Assembly: GCF_025979705.1 (NCBI RefSeq)
Contig: NZ_CP110136.1
Location: 1,612,001 to 1,676,000 of the forward strand
Source: Hymenobacter sp. YIM 151858-1
GTDB taxonomy: Bacteria > Bacteroidota > Bacteroidia > Cytophagales > Hymenobacteraceae
Direction: 5' to 3'
Length of the DNA: 64,000 nt
Part shown: in pieces, positions 1 to 7,815 of the stretch
Position numbering within the stretch: position 1 is the stretch's first letter
Layout: each line of letters begins with the position of its first letter
The notes under the pieces: generated by a model
Databases searched by the model: none
Told to the model about the DNA's origin: nothing
Seen by the model: the letters and a program-made list of their open reading frames with translations, nothing else
Position numbers and translations under genes: made by a program

Positions 1-169
1 CGAGGGCGGTGCGTTCGAGCTCAGGCATTTCCCACAGCGTCCGGAAAAAGTATTTCGCGGGCAGCGGCTCGTCTTCGGCCACGCTGCTGTGCACCGTAAG
101 GGTTGCCGAGTGGTTGCCGCCCAGGTAGTCGAGAAGCGCAGCCCCGATGGGGTCGAAAGCAGAAGCCAT
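1..169 (-). CDS. Class I SAM-dependent methyltransferase, N-terminal fragment
   Basis: Only the first 56 codons lie in the window; the gene runs off the left edge. The ATG at 169-167 opens MASAFDPIGAALLDYLGG and continues TVHSSVAEDEPLPAKYFFR and then an EMPELER stretch. This resembles the N-terminal region of Bacteroidota class I SAM methyltransferases, where an FR..EMP.LE segment precedes the glycine-rich SAM loop. The SAM-binding motif itself is outside the window, so the family call rests on the N-terminus alone and the substrate is unknown. Confidence 0.6.
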   Translation of the reverse strand, partial: MASAFDPIGAALLDYLGGNHSATLTVHSSVAEDEPLPAKYFFRTLWEMPELERTAL

Positions 170-247
170 GTGAGGTAGTAAGTAGGGAGTAGGTGGTAGT
201 GGGCAGTTGGCTTTTCGGGCCAGGCACCCGCTATTAGATACTGCTGG

Positions 248-697
248 CTAAAAGCGGCGGATGAGTAGTACGCCAACCAGTAACAAAAGTATGCCGGCCA
301 CGCGGCCCACCGATACGCGCTGCATCGGCAGGCCCAGCAGCCCAAAATGATCGAGCGCCACCGAGAGCAACAGCTGCCCGGCAATCAGCAGCCCGAACGT
401 AAGGGCCACGCCCAGCCGCGGCGTGAGCACGGTTACGGAGCCCACATAAAACGCCCCGATTACCCCGCCCAACCACACGGCCGGCGACTCGGAGCGGGCG
501 GCCCCTGCCAGGCTGCTCAGGCGCATGCCCGAACCTAGGGCAATCAGCAGCAGCGTTACGGTGCCAATGGCAAACGATGCCAGGGCGGCAATTACGGGTC
601 CTCCTCCGGCGCGGGCCAGACGGGCATTCAGGGCCGCCTGCACGGGCAGCAATGCGCCCATGCTCACGGCCAGCAGCATCAACAACAAACGATTCAT
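248..697 (-). CDS. DMT-superfamily inner-membrane transporter, YdcZ/DUF606 type
   Basis: 149 aa, almost entirely hydrophobic, with about five transmembrane helices. It opens with MNRLLLMLLAVSMGALLPVQ and has the N-A-x-L-A-R segment after the first helix that is typical of the single-domain YdcZ (DUF606) branch of the drug/metabolite transporters. The length matches the usual 140-150 aa. Such small proteins generally work as dimers in the inner membrane; the substrate is not known. ATG start at 697. It stands alone between divergent neighbours. Confidence 0.85.
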   Translation of the reverse strand: MNRLLLMLLAVSMGALLPVQAALNARLARAGGGPVIAALASFAIGTVTLLLIALGSGMRLSSLAGAARSESPAVWLGGVIGAFYVGSVTVLTPRLGVALTFGLLIAGQLLLSVALDHFGLLGLPMQRVSVGRVAGILLLLVGVLLIRRF

Positions 698-780
698 AAA
701 CCGGAAATGAAAAAACGCGGCAAGTTAGCCACAACCAAGCGCAAGGCCCGCGGTTTACTTGGGCAAAGCCCCGCTTGCCT

Positions 781-972
781 ATGCCTGCCCGCTCCGCCGC
801 CCCGCGCTACACCAAAAGCACCTTGCCCACTAAACCGTGCGCTACCTGCGGGCGGCCCTTTGCCTGGCGCAAGAAATGGAGCCAGTGCTGGGACGAGGTA
901 AAGTACTGCGGCGAGAAGTGCCGCCGCAACCGCCCGGGGCCCGAAGTTGGTAGCGGCCCCGCCACTTCCTGA
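781..972 (+). CDS. DUF2256 domain protein (small zinc-ribbon-like)
   Basis: 63 aa. The core reads CATCGRPFAWRKKWSQCWDE followed by VKYCGEKCRRNR, the signature of DUF2256. Four cysteines in two CxxC-type pairs suggest a small metal-binding fold. An upstream TTG at 775 is also in frame, but the ATG at 781 is preferred. Function unknown. The proline- and glycine-rich C-terminus is not conserved-looking. Confidence 0.85.
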   Translation: MPARSAAPRYTKSTLPTKPCATCGRPFAWRKKWSQCWDEVKYCGEKCRRNRPGPEVGSGPATS

Positions 973-1051
973 GGCGCCCTACCGGCCCCTAGGTGTATCC
1001 CTGGCCGAGGAGCTTGCGTTGAGTACTTACTACACCCTTCTCTGCTGAGCC

Positions 1052-1447
1052 ATGTCATCGAACCTCGATTACCTCAACCCCAACCTCGTACCCCTGGAGC
1101 AAAAAGTAATAGCCTACCTCGAAGCCGAAGAGGACTTGCGCCAAACCGAAGTTGAGGCCCGCAACCTGCAAACGGCGCACCCCTCGGGGGCCGAAGTAGC
1201 GGCCAACAACTTTATCCAGAACATTCCGGCCGTGGAGCCGCCCCGCCCCCTGGCCGAGGTAGAGCAGCAACGGCAGCAGCTGCAGCAAACCATTGCCCAG
1301 CTGCGCGACGAGATAATGCAACTGCTGCCTGCCCGCGACGAGTGGGTGAAGGTGAACCTAGGCTACGGCCCCAGCCGCGTGGGCGCTTTCCGGCTCGACA
1401 ACCCCAAACCCGGCCAGCCCGAGTACATGCTACGCATCGTGCACTAA
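1052..1447 (+). CDS. Hypothetical coiled-coil-rich protein
   Basis: 131 aa, no family recognised. There is no signal peptide and no membrane segment. Residues about 70-100 are rich in Gln, Glu and Leu and probably form a short coiled coil. The C-terminus ends in a hydrophilic segment VNLGYGPSRVGAFRLDNP. ATG start at 1052. A strong terminator follows 28 bp after the stop, so this looks like the last gene of its transcript. Likely cytoplasmic. Confidence 0.6.
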   Translation: MSSNLDYLNPNLVPLEQKVIAYLEAEEDLRQTEVEARNLQTAHPSGAEVAANNFIQNIPAVEPPRPLAEVEQQRQQLQQTIAQLRDEIMQLLPARDEWVKVNLGYGPSRVGAFRLDNPKPGQPEYMLRIVH

Positions 1448-1475
1448 TTGCGCCCGACCAATACCAAACAAAAAA

Positions 1476-1504
1476 GCCGCTTCCTGATGCAGGAAGCGGC
1501 TTTT
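1476..1504. terminator. Intrinsic terminator, bidirectional
   Basis: A perfect 11-bp stem (GCCGCTTCCTG at 1476-1486 with its complement at 1490-1500) around a 3-nt loop, with an A-run before and a T-run after it. It ends the + strand hypothetical gene and also lies just past the 3' end of the minus-strand tRNA-Glu. Confidence 0.85.
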
Positions 1505-1508
1505 GTTG

Positions 1509-1580
1509 TACTCCGTAGGGGAATCGAACCCCTGTTGGCAGAATGAAAATCTGCAGTCCTAACCCCTAGACGAACGGAGC
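1509..1580 (-). tRNA. tRNA-Glu (anticodon TTC)
   Basis: The reverse complement begins GCTCCGTTCGTCTAGGGG and folds as a full cloverleaf. The anticodon stem GCAGA/TCTGC carries the loop TTTTCAT, which places TTC at positions 34-36. The T-arm reads AGGGGTTCGATTCCCCT. The acceptor closes with one G-U pair. No CCA is encoded. A TACCTTTG -7 element lies about 20 bp upstream. Confidence 0.96.
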
Positions 1581-1598
1581 GTTTGTCGTTTGACGATG

Positions 1599-1606
1599 CA
1601 AAGGTA
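1599..1606 (-). promoter_or_regulatory. -7 promoter element for tRNA-Glu
   Basis: Reads TACCTTTG on the minus strand, matching the Bacteroidota -7 consensus TAnnTTTG. A TTG trinucleotide about 21 bp further upstream is placed for the -33 element. The distance to the tRNA 5' end (19 bp) is reasonable. Confidence 0.6.
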
Positions 1607-1783
1607 AGCAAAGCCTTTTTATTTCCGCAAGCCTGAATCGTGGTTCAGGCCACAAAAACGCACTTCACGGCCTTACCCATCTGATTTCCAACTACAAAAT
1701 TTAACCTGCGGGTAACTTTCGCTGGGGAGGCTGTTGTGCCCACCTGGGTGAAAACCCGACCGCAGCGTGCCGGAACGGCTCGG

Positions 1784-1836
1784 CTGCAACCAAACACGCG
1801 CTTGCCCGGTTGCTGGACTGGCGTGCTTGGTTGCAG
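1784..1836 (-). terminator. Hairpin just past the aldehyde dehydrogenase stop
   Basis: 16-nt arms (1784-1799 and 1821-1836) pair with a single mismatch around a 21-nt loop, 12 bp downstream of the minus-strand stop codon. No clear T-run follows, so this could be a terminator or simply an mRNA 3'-end structure. Confidence 0.4.
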
Positions 1837-1847
1837 GTGGCCGATGG

Positions 1848-3392
1848 TTAGATTTTTTCCGGAAGCAGCAGGGCGTCTTCGTAATTGCCGAGCACGGGTT
1901 GGCCGTTGCTGGCCTGCGTTACGGCCTCTACCAGCAGCTTGCCGCCCACGAAGGCCCCTTTCCACGACTCGCCTAGGCCGCCGAACACCTCTTCCCGGTC
2001 GCCGCGCGAGCGGAGTTTGTTGATACCGACTTTGAAGGCCCGGATTTCCTTGGCCGTGCGCTGCGCCCACTTCTGGTCGTCGGAGGCCAGCGCGGCTACC
2101 AGCGCGCCGTTCGAGATGTTCATCTCCCCTACCAGCTCCTCTACCCGGTCCACAAGCACGATGCTGTCGATGGGGCCGAACGGCTCTTTGAAGTACAGTT
2201 CGCTTTGGCGCGGCAGGTTTACGAGGGCCCTAGGTGCGCGGTAGGCCGAGCAGTCCTGGCCGGGCAGAAACAGGCTGTCGTCGAGCTGGCCTTCGTAAAT
2301 CGGCGTAGCACCGGTTTTCAGCGCGTCGGCGTAAAGGCGGTCGAGGTCTTCGGCCTGGCGGCTATTGATTACGGGACCGAATGCCAGATCGGGCAGCTTG
2401 TCGTCGGGGTTTTCCACCAGCGTGGGGTTGCCTACTTTCAGGCTTCGGGCGGCATTCCAGTACGTTTCCAGGAACTTCGGGAACAGGCTGCGCTGCACCA
2501 CAAAGCGCACGTAGGCCGTGCAGCGCTGCTTGCCGTAGTCGTAGCCTTTTTTGAGCTGATCTTCGAGCGCGGCCCAGTCGGAGTAATTCCAGATGCCGTA
2601 GGTGTTCACGCCCTCCATTTCCAGCATGTAGCGCTTGTGTACCGAGGCCAGGGCGTCGGCGATGTTGCGGCCGTTGTAGCGCCCGCCCACAAACGAAAGG
2701 CAGTCAATGGCGTCGTTTTTCACCAGCACGTCGCTCAGCTCGCCGCCCGAGCCGCTCACCAGCGTTACGGGCAGGCCGCAGCGGCGGGCAATGGCAAAGG
2801 TGAGGCTCAGCGAAATAAAGCCGCCATCGGTGGGCGTTTTGGCCACGGCCGAGTTGCCGCACAGCACCTGCACCAGCACTGCGTGCAGTAGCACCGACAT
2901 GGGGTAGTTCCAGGAGGCGATGTTCGAAACCACACCTAGGGGCTCGCGCTGCCCGAGCATGCTCTCGATGTTATCGACATACCACTGCACCCCGTCGATG
3001 GCGCGGTCGATGTCGGTGAAGCCCAGCTTGTAGGTTTTACCGATTTCCCACATCAGCAGCTTACCTACCAGGTCGGCTTGCTGCCGGAGCTGATCGAGGC
3101 AATCCTGTACGCAGCGGCGGCGCTCGTCGAGGTCGGTTTGGGCCCACTTACCGGCTTCGGCATTGGCGAAGGTTACGGCGCGCAGGGCCGTTTCGCGGTC
3201 GAGCATGGGCAGGGCGCCCAACACCGAGCCATCAATGGGCGACACAAAATCCTGGGGCTTGCCGGGCTCCTGCCAGCGGCCTTCGAGCAGGTTGAGGTAT
3301 CGGCCGCTGGGGTCGAAGATTTCGGGAGCAACTTGCTTTACCTGCGCAACGAGGCCAGCAAACGCTACTTGGGGCGAAATGATTTTAGGCAT
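1848..3392 (-). CDS. Aldehyde dehydrogenase family protein
   Basis: 514 aa from the ATG at 3392 (MPKIISPQVAFAG), NAD(P)-dependent aldehyde oxidation. The Rossmann and catalytic domains are recognisable. The SWNYPM segment near residue 180 corresponds to the PWNFP motif. The general-base region reads LEMEGVNTYGIW in place of the usual LELGGK, and the nucleophilic Cys is kept in GKQRCTAYVRF. FKEPFGP and GLGESWKGAF correspond to the ExFGP region and the C-terminal loop. The altered LELGGK region means the substrate cannot be inferred. The start lies 15 bp from a 48-bp palindrome; an upstream in-frame extension reads through that palindrome and is not believable. Confidence 0.88.
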   Translation of the reverse strand: MPKIISPQVAFAGLVAQVKQVAPEIFDPSGRYLNLLEGRWQEPGKPQDFVSPIDGSVLGALPMLDRETALRAVTFANAEAGKWAQTDLDERRRCVQDCLDQLRQQADLVGKLLMWEIGKTYKLGFTDIDRAIDGVQWYVDNIESMLGQREPLGVVSNIASWNYPMSVLLHAVLVQVLCGNSAVAKTPTDGGFISLSLTFAIARRCGLPVTLVSGSGGELSDVLVKNDAIDCLSFVGGRYNGRNIADALASVHKRYMLEMEGVNTYGIWNYSDWAALEDQLKKGYDYGKQRCTAYVRFVVQRSLFPKFLETYWNAARSLKVGNPTLVENPDDKLPDLAFGPVINSRQAEDLDRLYADALKTGATPIYEGQLDDSLFLPGQDCSAYRAPRALVNLPRQSELYFKEPFGPIDSIVLVDRVEELVGEMNISNGALVAALASDDQKWAQRTAKEIRAFKVGINKLRSRGDREEVFGGLGESWKGAFVGGKLLVEAVTQASNGQPVLGNYEDALLLPEKI

Positions 3393-3406
3393 AGGAAGTG
3401 GGTACA

Positions 3407-3454
3407 GCAAATCCAGCATCGGCCCGCCGCGCGGCGGGCCGATGCTGGATTTGC
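3407..3454. repeat. 48-bp perfect palindrome
   Basis: Two 24-nt arms meet with no spacer at 3430/3431. The centre is GGCCCGCCGCGCGGCGGGCC and the outer part is GCAAATCCAGCATC with its complement. It sits 15 bp upstream of the aldehyde dehydrogenase start codon. It could be a REP-type element, a cruciform-forming site or part of the leader. I found no second copy in this window. Confidence 0.9.
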
Positions 3455-4135
3455 CCGTTCGTTCGGCAACAATAACCAACAACTCCGAATGTTGCTTCCT
3501 GCCCGGCTTCTCCTACTGCGCTTACCTGCACCCTCACCTAGGGCTGGCCAGCACTCCAAATCAGCCTCATAGAATAAACCACGGGCTGCACATTTTTCCG
3601 CTTAGCAGCGTGGCACTTGCGCTAGTCAGCCTGCCAAGTTGGCAACTAACTAAGCCCGCCTCCGCAAGCATAAAGCGGAATATTTATATTTATTCATCTC
3701 CCTCCAAAGCTTAGACAATAGCTTACTGCTTGGTTTCAGCGCAGCATATAAGCAATATAAAAAACCCTTACGCGGAGCAATGATGCCACAAATGCACGCC
3801 TAGGTAAGTTGAATGGGCATAAAAAAAGGGCAGCTATGAGCCGCCCTCTTTTCCACAACCAAAACACCTAAAAAACTATTCTTTCGCAAAGGTAATGACA
3901 ATCTTCGTGCCAGAAACATTTTTAGTTAAAAAATCTGCTTGAGGCTTCAGATTCCTCCTCAAGGAGCATAAATCGCTCCGGAAGGTTGCATCAGCACATT
4001 GCTTTGAAAGAACGTCATGTCACAACAGACAAGCCTGTAAGTTGGTGCCCAACTTGTTACGCTTCCCCGGATTTTTTTGGCGCAGCCTTTACAGCTGGCC
4101 AAAACCCTGATTTACCGGTATTGCAGCGCGGGGTG
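3455..4135. other. Gene-free AT-richer intergenic stretch
   Basis: About 680 bp between the palindrome and the guanine deaminase promoter, clearly richer in A and T than its surroundings. It holds one hairpin (AGGGCAGC/GCCGCCCT, one mismatch, at 3828-3847) flanked by an A-run and TCTTTT, plus two CCTAGG sites. Open frames here are short and lack recognisable domains. I see no RNA gene in it. Confidence 0.5.
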
Positions 4136-4143
4136 TACTTTTG
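4136..4143 (+). promoter_or_regulatory. -7 promoter element for guanine deaminase
   Basis: TACTTTTG matches TAnnTTTG and lies 24 bp before the ATG, giving a short leader. Confidence 0.55.
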
Positions 4144-4167
4144 CAACCCTTTTCCCGTTCAGCAACT

Positions 4168-4644
4168 ATGGATACTCCCAATCCCGAATTCATGCGCGAG
4201 GCTATCCGCCTTTCGATAGAGAAAATGCAAGCCGGCCACGGCGGCCCCTTTGGTGCCGTAATCGTGAAAGACGGCCAAATCATAGCCCGCGGTTTCAACC
4301 AGGTAACCAGCACCAACGACCCTACCTGCCACGCCGAGGTAGATGCCATCCGGAAAGCCTGCAAAGAGCTCGGCACCTTCCAGCTCGACGGCTGCGACCT
4401 GTACACCAGCTGCGAGCCGTGCCCTATGTGCCTGGGCGCCATTTACTGGGCCCGCCCCCGCCGCGTGTTTTATGGCAACACCAAGCAGGATGCGGCAGCC
4501 ATCGGTTTCGACGACCAATTCATTTACGACGAAATCGAGAAGCCCCTCCCCGACCGCCAGATCCCGATGGAGCAGCTGCTGCGCGACGAGGCAATTGCCG
4601 GTTTCCAGGCCTGGACCCAGCACGAGGGCAAGACGGAATACTAA
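4168..4644 (+). CDS. guaD: Guanine deaminase (cytidine-deaminase fold)
   Basis: 158 aa, hydrolytic deamination of guanine to xanthine in purine salvage. The zinc site is complete: the HAE motif near residue 54 (TCHAEVDAI) and CEPCPMC near residue 84. The string TSCEPCPMCLGAIYWAR and the C-terminal Y-D-E-I region are those of Bacillus-type guanine deaminases rather than TadA, which also has this fold. The ATG at 4168 (MDTPNPEFMREAI) is chosen; the longer frame starts with TTG at 4141, inside the promoter element. Single gene, followed by a repeat and a terminator. Confidence 0.88.
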   Translation: MDTPNPEFMREAIRLSIEKMQAGHGGPFGAVIVKDGQIIARGFNQVTSTNDPTCHAEVDAIRKACKELGTFQLDGCDLYTSCEPCPMCLGAIYWARPRRVFYGNTKQDAAAIGFDDQFIYDEIEKPLPDRQIPMEQLLRDEAIAGFQAWTQHEGKTEY

Positions 4645-4670
4645 AGAACCGCTGGAATTAAAGTACCGTT

Positions 4671-4770
4671 GTCATCCTGAGCAAAGCGAAGGACCTCCTC
4701 ACGCTAGAACTAAACGTCGTAACCTCAACTGTTCAGGCGTGGCAAGGTCCTTCGCTTTGCTCAGGATGAC
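4671..4770. repeat. REP-like inverted repeat, family 1, copy A
   Basis: A 100-bp unit whose 25-nt ends are perfect inverted copies (GTCATCCTGAGC...GAAGGACC at 4671-4695; its complement at 4746-4770). Each arm can itself form a small hairpin (TCCT...AGGA). It lies between guaD and ffh. Three more copies occur at 9659, 57857 and 60828. Confidence 0.9.
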
Positions 4771-4800
4771 AGATGATGATTACTCAACTGCTACTGCAAC

Positions 4801-4837
4801 AAAAAGCCCGGCTGCCTTTCGGCAGCCGGGCTTTTTG
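4801..4837. terminator. Bidirectional terminator between guaD and ffh
   Basis: AAAAAGCCCGGCTGCC, a TTTC loop, then the complement and a T-run. An 11-bp GC stem flanked by A5 and T5 serves both convergent genes. Confidence 0.9.
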
Positions 4838-4856
4838 TTGCAGTAGCACCTAGGGC

Positions 4857-6197
4857 TTAGCGGCGCATGCCCATCATGCGGGCCATTTGCAGCATACCGC
4901 CTTTGCTCTGGCTCATCTTGTTCATGGTGCGCATCATTTTGCGCATCTCGTCGAACTGCTTCATCAGGTTGTTTACCTGCTGAATGCCCTGGCCCGAACC
5001 GGCGGCGATGCGCTTGCGGCGGGAACCGTTCATGATGTCGGGGTTGGCGCGCTCCTGCGGCGTCATCGAGCGGATGATGGCTTCGATTGGCTTGAAGGCG
5101 TCGTCGTCGATTTCCACGTCCTTCATGGCCTTGCCCATGCCGGGGATCATGCCCACCAGATCCTTCAGGTTGCCCATCTTCTTGATCTGCTCGAGTTGCG
5201 AGAGGAAGTCGTCGAAGTTGAACTGGTTTTTGCGGATCTTCTGGTTGATGCGCTTGGCCTCGTCCTCGTCGAACTGCTGCTGCGCGCGCTCTACCAACGA
5301 AATTACGTCGCCCATGCCCAGGATGCGCTGGGCCATGCGGTCGGGGTAGAACAGGTCGAGGGCCTCCATCTTTTCACCCGTCGAGATGAACTTGATGGGC
5401 TTCTCCACCACGGCCCGAATCGAAAGGGCAGCACCGCCGCGGGCATCGCCGTCGAGCTTGGTGAGCACCACGCCGTCGAAGTTGATGCGCTCGTTGAACG
5501 ACTTAGCCGTGTTCACGGCGTCCTGGCCGGTCATCGAGTCAACCACAAACAGGGTTTCGCTCGGGTTGATGGCGCGCTTCACCTGTTCGATTTCGCGCAT
5601 CATCTCCTCATCCACGGCCAAGCGGCCGGCGGTGTCGATGATGACTACCTTCTTGTTGTTCTGCTTGGCGAACTGAATGGCGTTTTGGGCAATCTGCACG
5701 GGGTTTTTGTTCTCCACTTCGGAGTACACCTCCACGCCGATTTGCTCGCCGAGCACCTTCAGCTGGTCGATAGCGGCGGGGCGGTACACGTCGGCAGCCA
5801 CCAGCAGCACGGTGCGGTTTTGCTTCTTGATAAACGAGGCCAGCTTGCCGGCAAACGTGGTTTTGCCCGAACCCTGCAAGCCCGAGAGCAGCACCACCGC
5901 CGGGTCGCCTTTGATGACGATGTCCTGCTTCTCGCCGCCCATCAGCTGGGTCAGCTCGTCGTACACGATCTTCACCATGAGCTGGCCCGGCGATACTGCG
6001 GTGAGTACCTCGCGGCCCATGGCCTCGTCCTTAATCTTGTCGGTGACTTCCTTGGCCACCTTATAGTTTACGTCGGCATCAACCAGCGCGCGGCGGATTT
6101 CCTTAACCGTCGAGGCAACGTTGATTTCGGTGATGCTGCCTTGGCCCTTCAGGGTTTTGAAGGCGCGGTCGAGCTTGGTAGATAAATTATCAAACAT
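4857..6197 (-). CDS. ffh: Signal recognition particle protein Ffh (SRP54)
   Basis: 446 aa GTPase that binds signal sequences on ribosomes and delivers them to FtsY at the membrane. Order: N domain (1-~85), G domain with P-loop GLQGSGKTT at about 106-114, DTAGR near 195 and TKLDGDARGG near 250, then the M domain from about 310. The M domain is methionine-rich at the C-terminus (MRKMMRTMNKMSQ, ARMMGMRR) and contains the RNA-binding SRRKRIAAGSG. ATG at 6197 (MFDNLSTKLDRAF). A longer reading extends past the conserved N-terminus and is rejected. Its RNA partner is encoded at 33911-33998. Confidence 0.98.
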   Translation of the reverse strand: MFDNLSTKLDRAFKTLKGQGSITEINVASTVKEIRRALVDADVNYKVAKEVTDKIKDEAMGREVLTAVSPGQLMVKIVYDELTQLMGGEKQDIVIKGDPAVVLLSGLQGSGKTTFAGKLASFIKKQNRTVLLVAADVYRPAAIDQLKVLGEQIGVEVYSEVENKNPVQIAQNAIQFAKQNNKKVVIIDTAGRLAVDEEMMREIEQVKRAINPSETLFVVDSMTGQDAVNTAKSFNERINFDGVVLTKLDGDARGGAALSIRAVVEKPIKFISTGEKMEALDLFYPDRMAQRILGMGDVISLVERAQQQFDEDEAKRINQKIRKNQFNFDDFLSQLEQIKKMGNLKDLVGMIPGMGKAMKDVEIDDDAFKPIEAIIRSMTPQERANPDIMNGSRRKRIAAGSGQGIQQVNNLMKQFDEMRKMMRTMNKMSQSKGGMLQMARMMGMRR

Positions 6198-6366
6198 GGG
6201 TTGTGCGTAGCAAAGGAATGCTTCGGGCTGAAGGCCTGGCGGCCGATGCAACACCCCGCAGGAGTGCCGGCTGGTTCGGCGCCAAGCACAAAAATAGCCA
6301 CAAAACCATGAATGCCGGTTCGGTGGTTTACTTTCGCGTTTCCCGAACACCAAAAAGTGCCTTGCC

Positions 6367-7671
6367 GTGCCCGCACCGCTTCGTTTGCTGGTCATTACCT
6401 ACTACTGGCCCCCTTCGGGCGGGGCAGGCGTGCAGCGCTGCCTGAAGTGGGTAAAGCACCTGCCCGAAATGGGCGTGGAGCCCACGGTAATTACCGTTGA
6501 TCCGGCGGCTGCGGCGTACCCGGTTTTGGATGCTTCGCTCGAAGCAGATGTACCCGCCGACGTACGGGTGTTGCGCACGGGCACCCTCGAGCCTTTTGGG
6601 GCTTACCAGAAACTAACGAACCGGCCCATTCCGCACGGCGGCTTTGCCAACGAAGGGCGGCCCTCGCTGGCGCAGCGGGTAGCCCGGTTTGTGCGCGGCA
6701 ATCTGTTTCTGCCCGACCCGCGCCGGGGCTGGAACCGCTTTGTGCTGCGCCAGGTAGAGGAGCTGCTGCAAGCCGGCGAGCGGTTCGACGCGGTGCTTAC
6801 TTCATCGCCGCCTCACTCCACGCAACTGATTGGCCTGGAGCTAAAACGGCGCTACGGCATGCGCTGGCTGGCCGACATGCGCGACCCCTGGACCGATATT
6901 TACTACAACCAGGCCCTGCACCGTACGGCCCTGGCCCGTCGCATCGATGCGCGCTACGAACGGCAGGTACTCGAAGCGGCCGACGTGGTAATCACCACCA
7001 GCGCCGATACGCGCCGCCTGCTGCTGGGCAAGGCCGCGGGCCTGCCCACCAACAAGTTTGTGGTATTGCCCAATGGTTATGACGAGGCCGATTTCCGGCT
7101 GCCTTCGGCCCCTCCTGCCGATCAGCTGCTGATTACCTACGTGGGCACCATTACGGGCCAGTACCACGTGCAGCCGTTTCTGGAGGAAGTAGCGGCGTGC
7201 GCCCAACGCCACCCCGAGGTGCCGCTGCGCCTGCGCTTCGTGGGCCGGGTGGGCAAAGAAGTGGAGCGTCAAATTGCGCAGGCAGGCCTGCAGGAGCGCA
7301 CCGAGCTGCTCGAATTTGTGCCGCACGACGAGGCCGTAGGCTACATGCTCCGGAGCAGCGCGCTGCTGCTGGCTATTCCGAAAGTGCCGCACAACCTGGG
7401 CATTTTGCCGGGCAAGGTGTTCGAGTACATGGCGGCCAACAAGCCCATCATCTGCATCGGCCCTACCGCCTCCGATGCGGCCCACATCCTCGACGAAACG
7501 CACGCCGGGGTAACCCTAGGTTACGACGACCGCCCCGATATGCGGGAGCACCTGGAGCAACTGGTAGCCTCGTGGCAGAAAAGCCCAAACCTGGATTTGC
7601 CGGCTTTCAGCCACTCCCGCTATTCGCGCCGCGCCCTCACGCAGCGGTTGGCTGGGTTGATTAGGGGCTGA
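6367..7671 (+). CDS. Glycosyltransferase, GT4-like
   Basis: 434 aa. The N-terminus LLVITYYWPPSGGAGVQR is the typical donor-independent opening of GT-B family 4 enzymes in Bacteroidota. The C-terminal half has ITYVGTITGQYH followed by a retaining-GT E-x7-E-like region, GILPGKVFEYMAANKPI. It likely transfers a sugar during cell-surface glycan synthesis, cytoplasmic side. The start is a GTG at 6367, the first plausible codon after a TACTTTCG promoter element at 6329-6336. It lies upstream of the Pse block but is separated by the divergent HAD gene, so it may not be part of that pathway. Confidence 0.85.
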   Translation: MPAPLRLLVITYYWPPSGGAGVQRCLKWVKHLPEMGVEPTVITVDPAAAAYPVLDASLEADVPADVRVLRTGTLEPFGAYQKLTNRPIPHGGFANEGRPSLAQRVARFVRGNLFLPDPRRGWNRFVLRQVEELLQAGERFDAVLTSSPPHSTQLIGLELKRRYGMRWLADMRDPWTDIYYNQALHRTALARRIDARYERQVLEAADVVITTSADTRRLLLGKAAGLPTNKFVVLPNGYDEADFRLPSAPPADQLLITYVGTITGQYHVQPFLEEVAACAQRHPEVPLRLRFVGRVGKEVERQIAQAGLQERTELLEFVPHDEAVGYMLRSSALLLAIPKVPHNLGILPGKVFEYMAANKPIICIGPTASDAAHILDETHAGVTLGYDDRPDMREHLEQLVASWQKSPNLDLPAFSHSRYSRRALTQRLAGLIRG

Positions 7672-7672
7672 T

Positions 7673-7719
7673 GCAGCGCGGGCTTTGGCTTTGCCTTCCT
7701 GCGGTTCAGCCCGCGCTGC
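7673..7719. repeat. Hairpin-forming inverted repeat
   Basis: 12-nt perfect arms GCAGCGCGGGCT and complement around a 23-nt spacer, starting 2 bp after the glycosyltransferase stop. May act as a terminator between two convergent genes. Confidence 0.5.
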
Positions 7720-7757
7720 ACCGCGCTAACTCCCTAGGTCAGAAATTACTATCCGGT

Positions 7758-7800
7758 GACGCGGACTACAACCGAAGGTCGGCGTAGCCAAAGTCCGCGC
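7758..7800. repeat. Second intergenic inverted repeat
   Basis: Arms GCGGACT and AGTCCGC with a GC-rich interior that also partly pairs. Together with the repeat at 7673 it fills the gap between two convergent genes. Confidence 0.35.
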
Positions 7801-7815
7801 TACAGTGCGCTCCTG

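Noticed and set aside
4887-6185. 432-aa open frame on the + strand
   Set aside because: It is the antisense shadow of ffh; composition is His/Leu/Val-rich and there are no domains.
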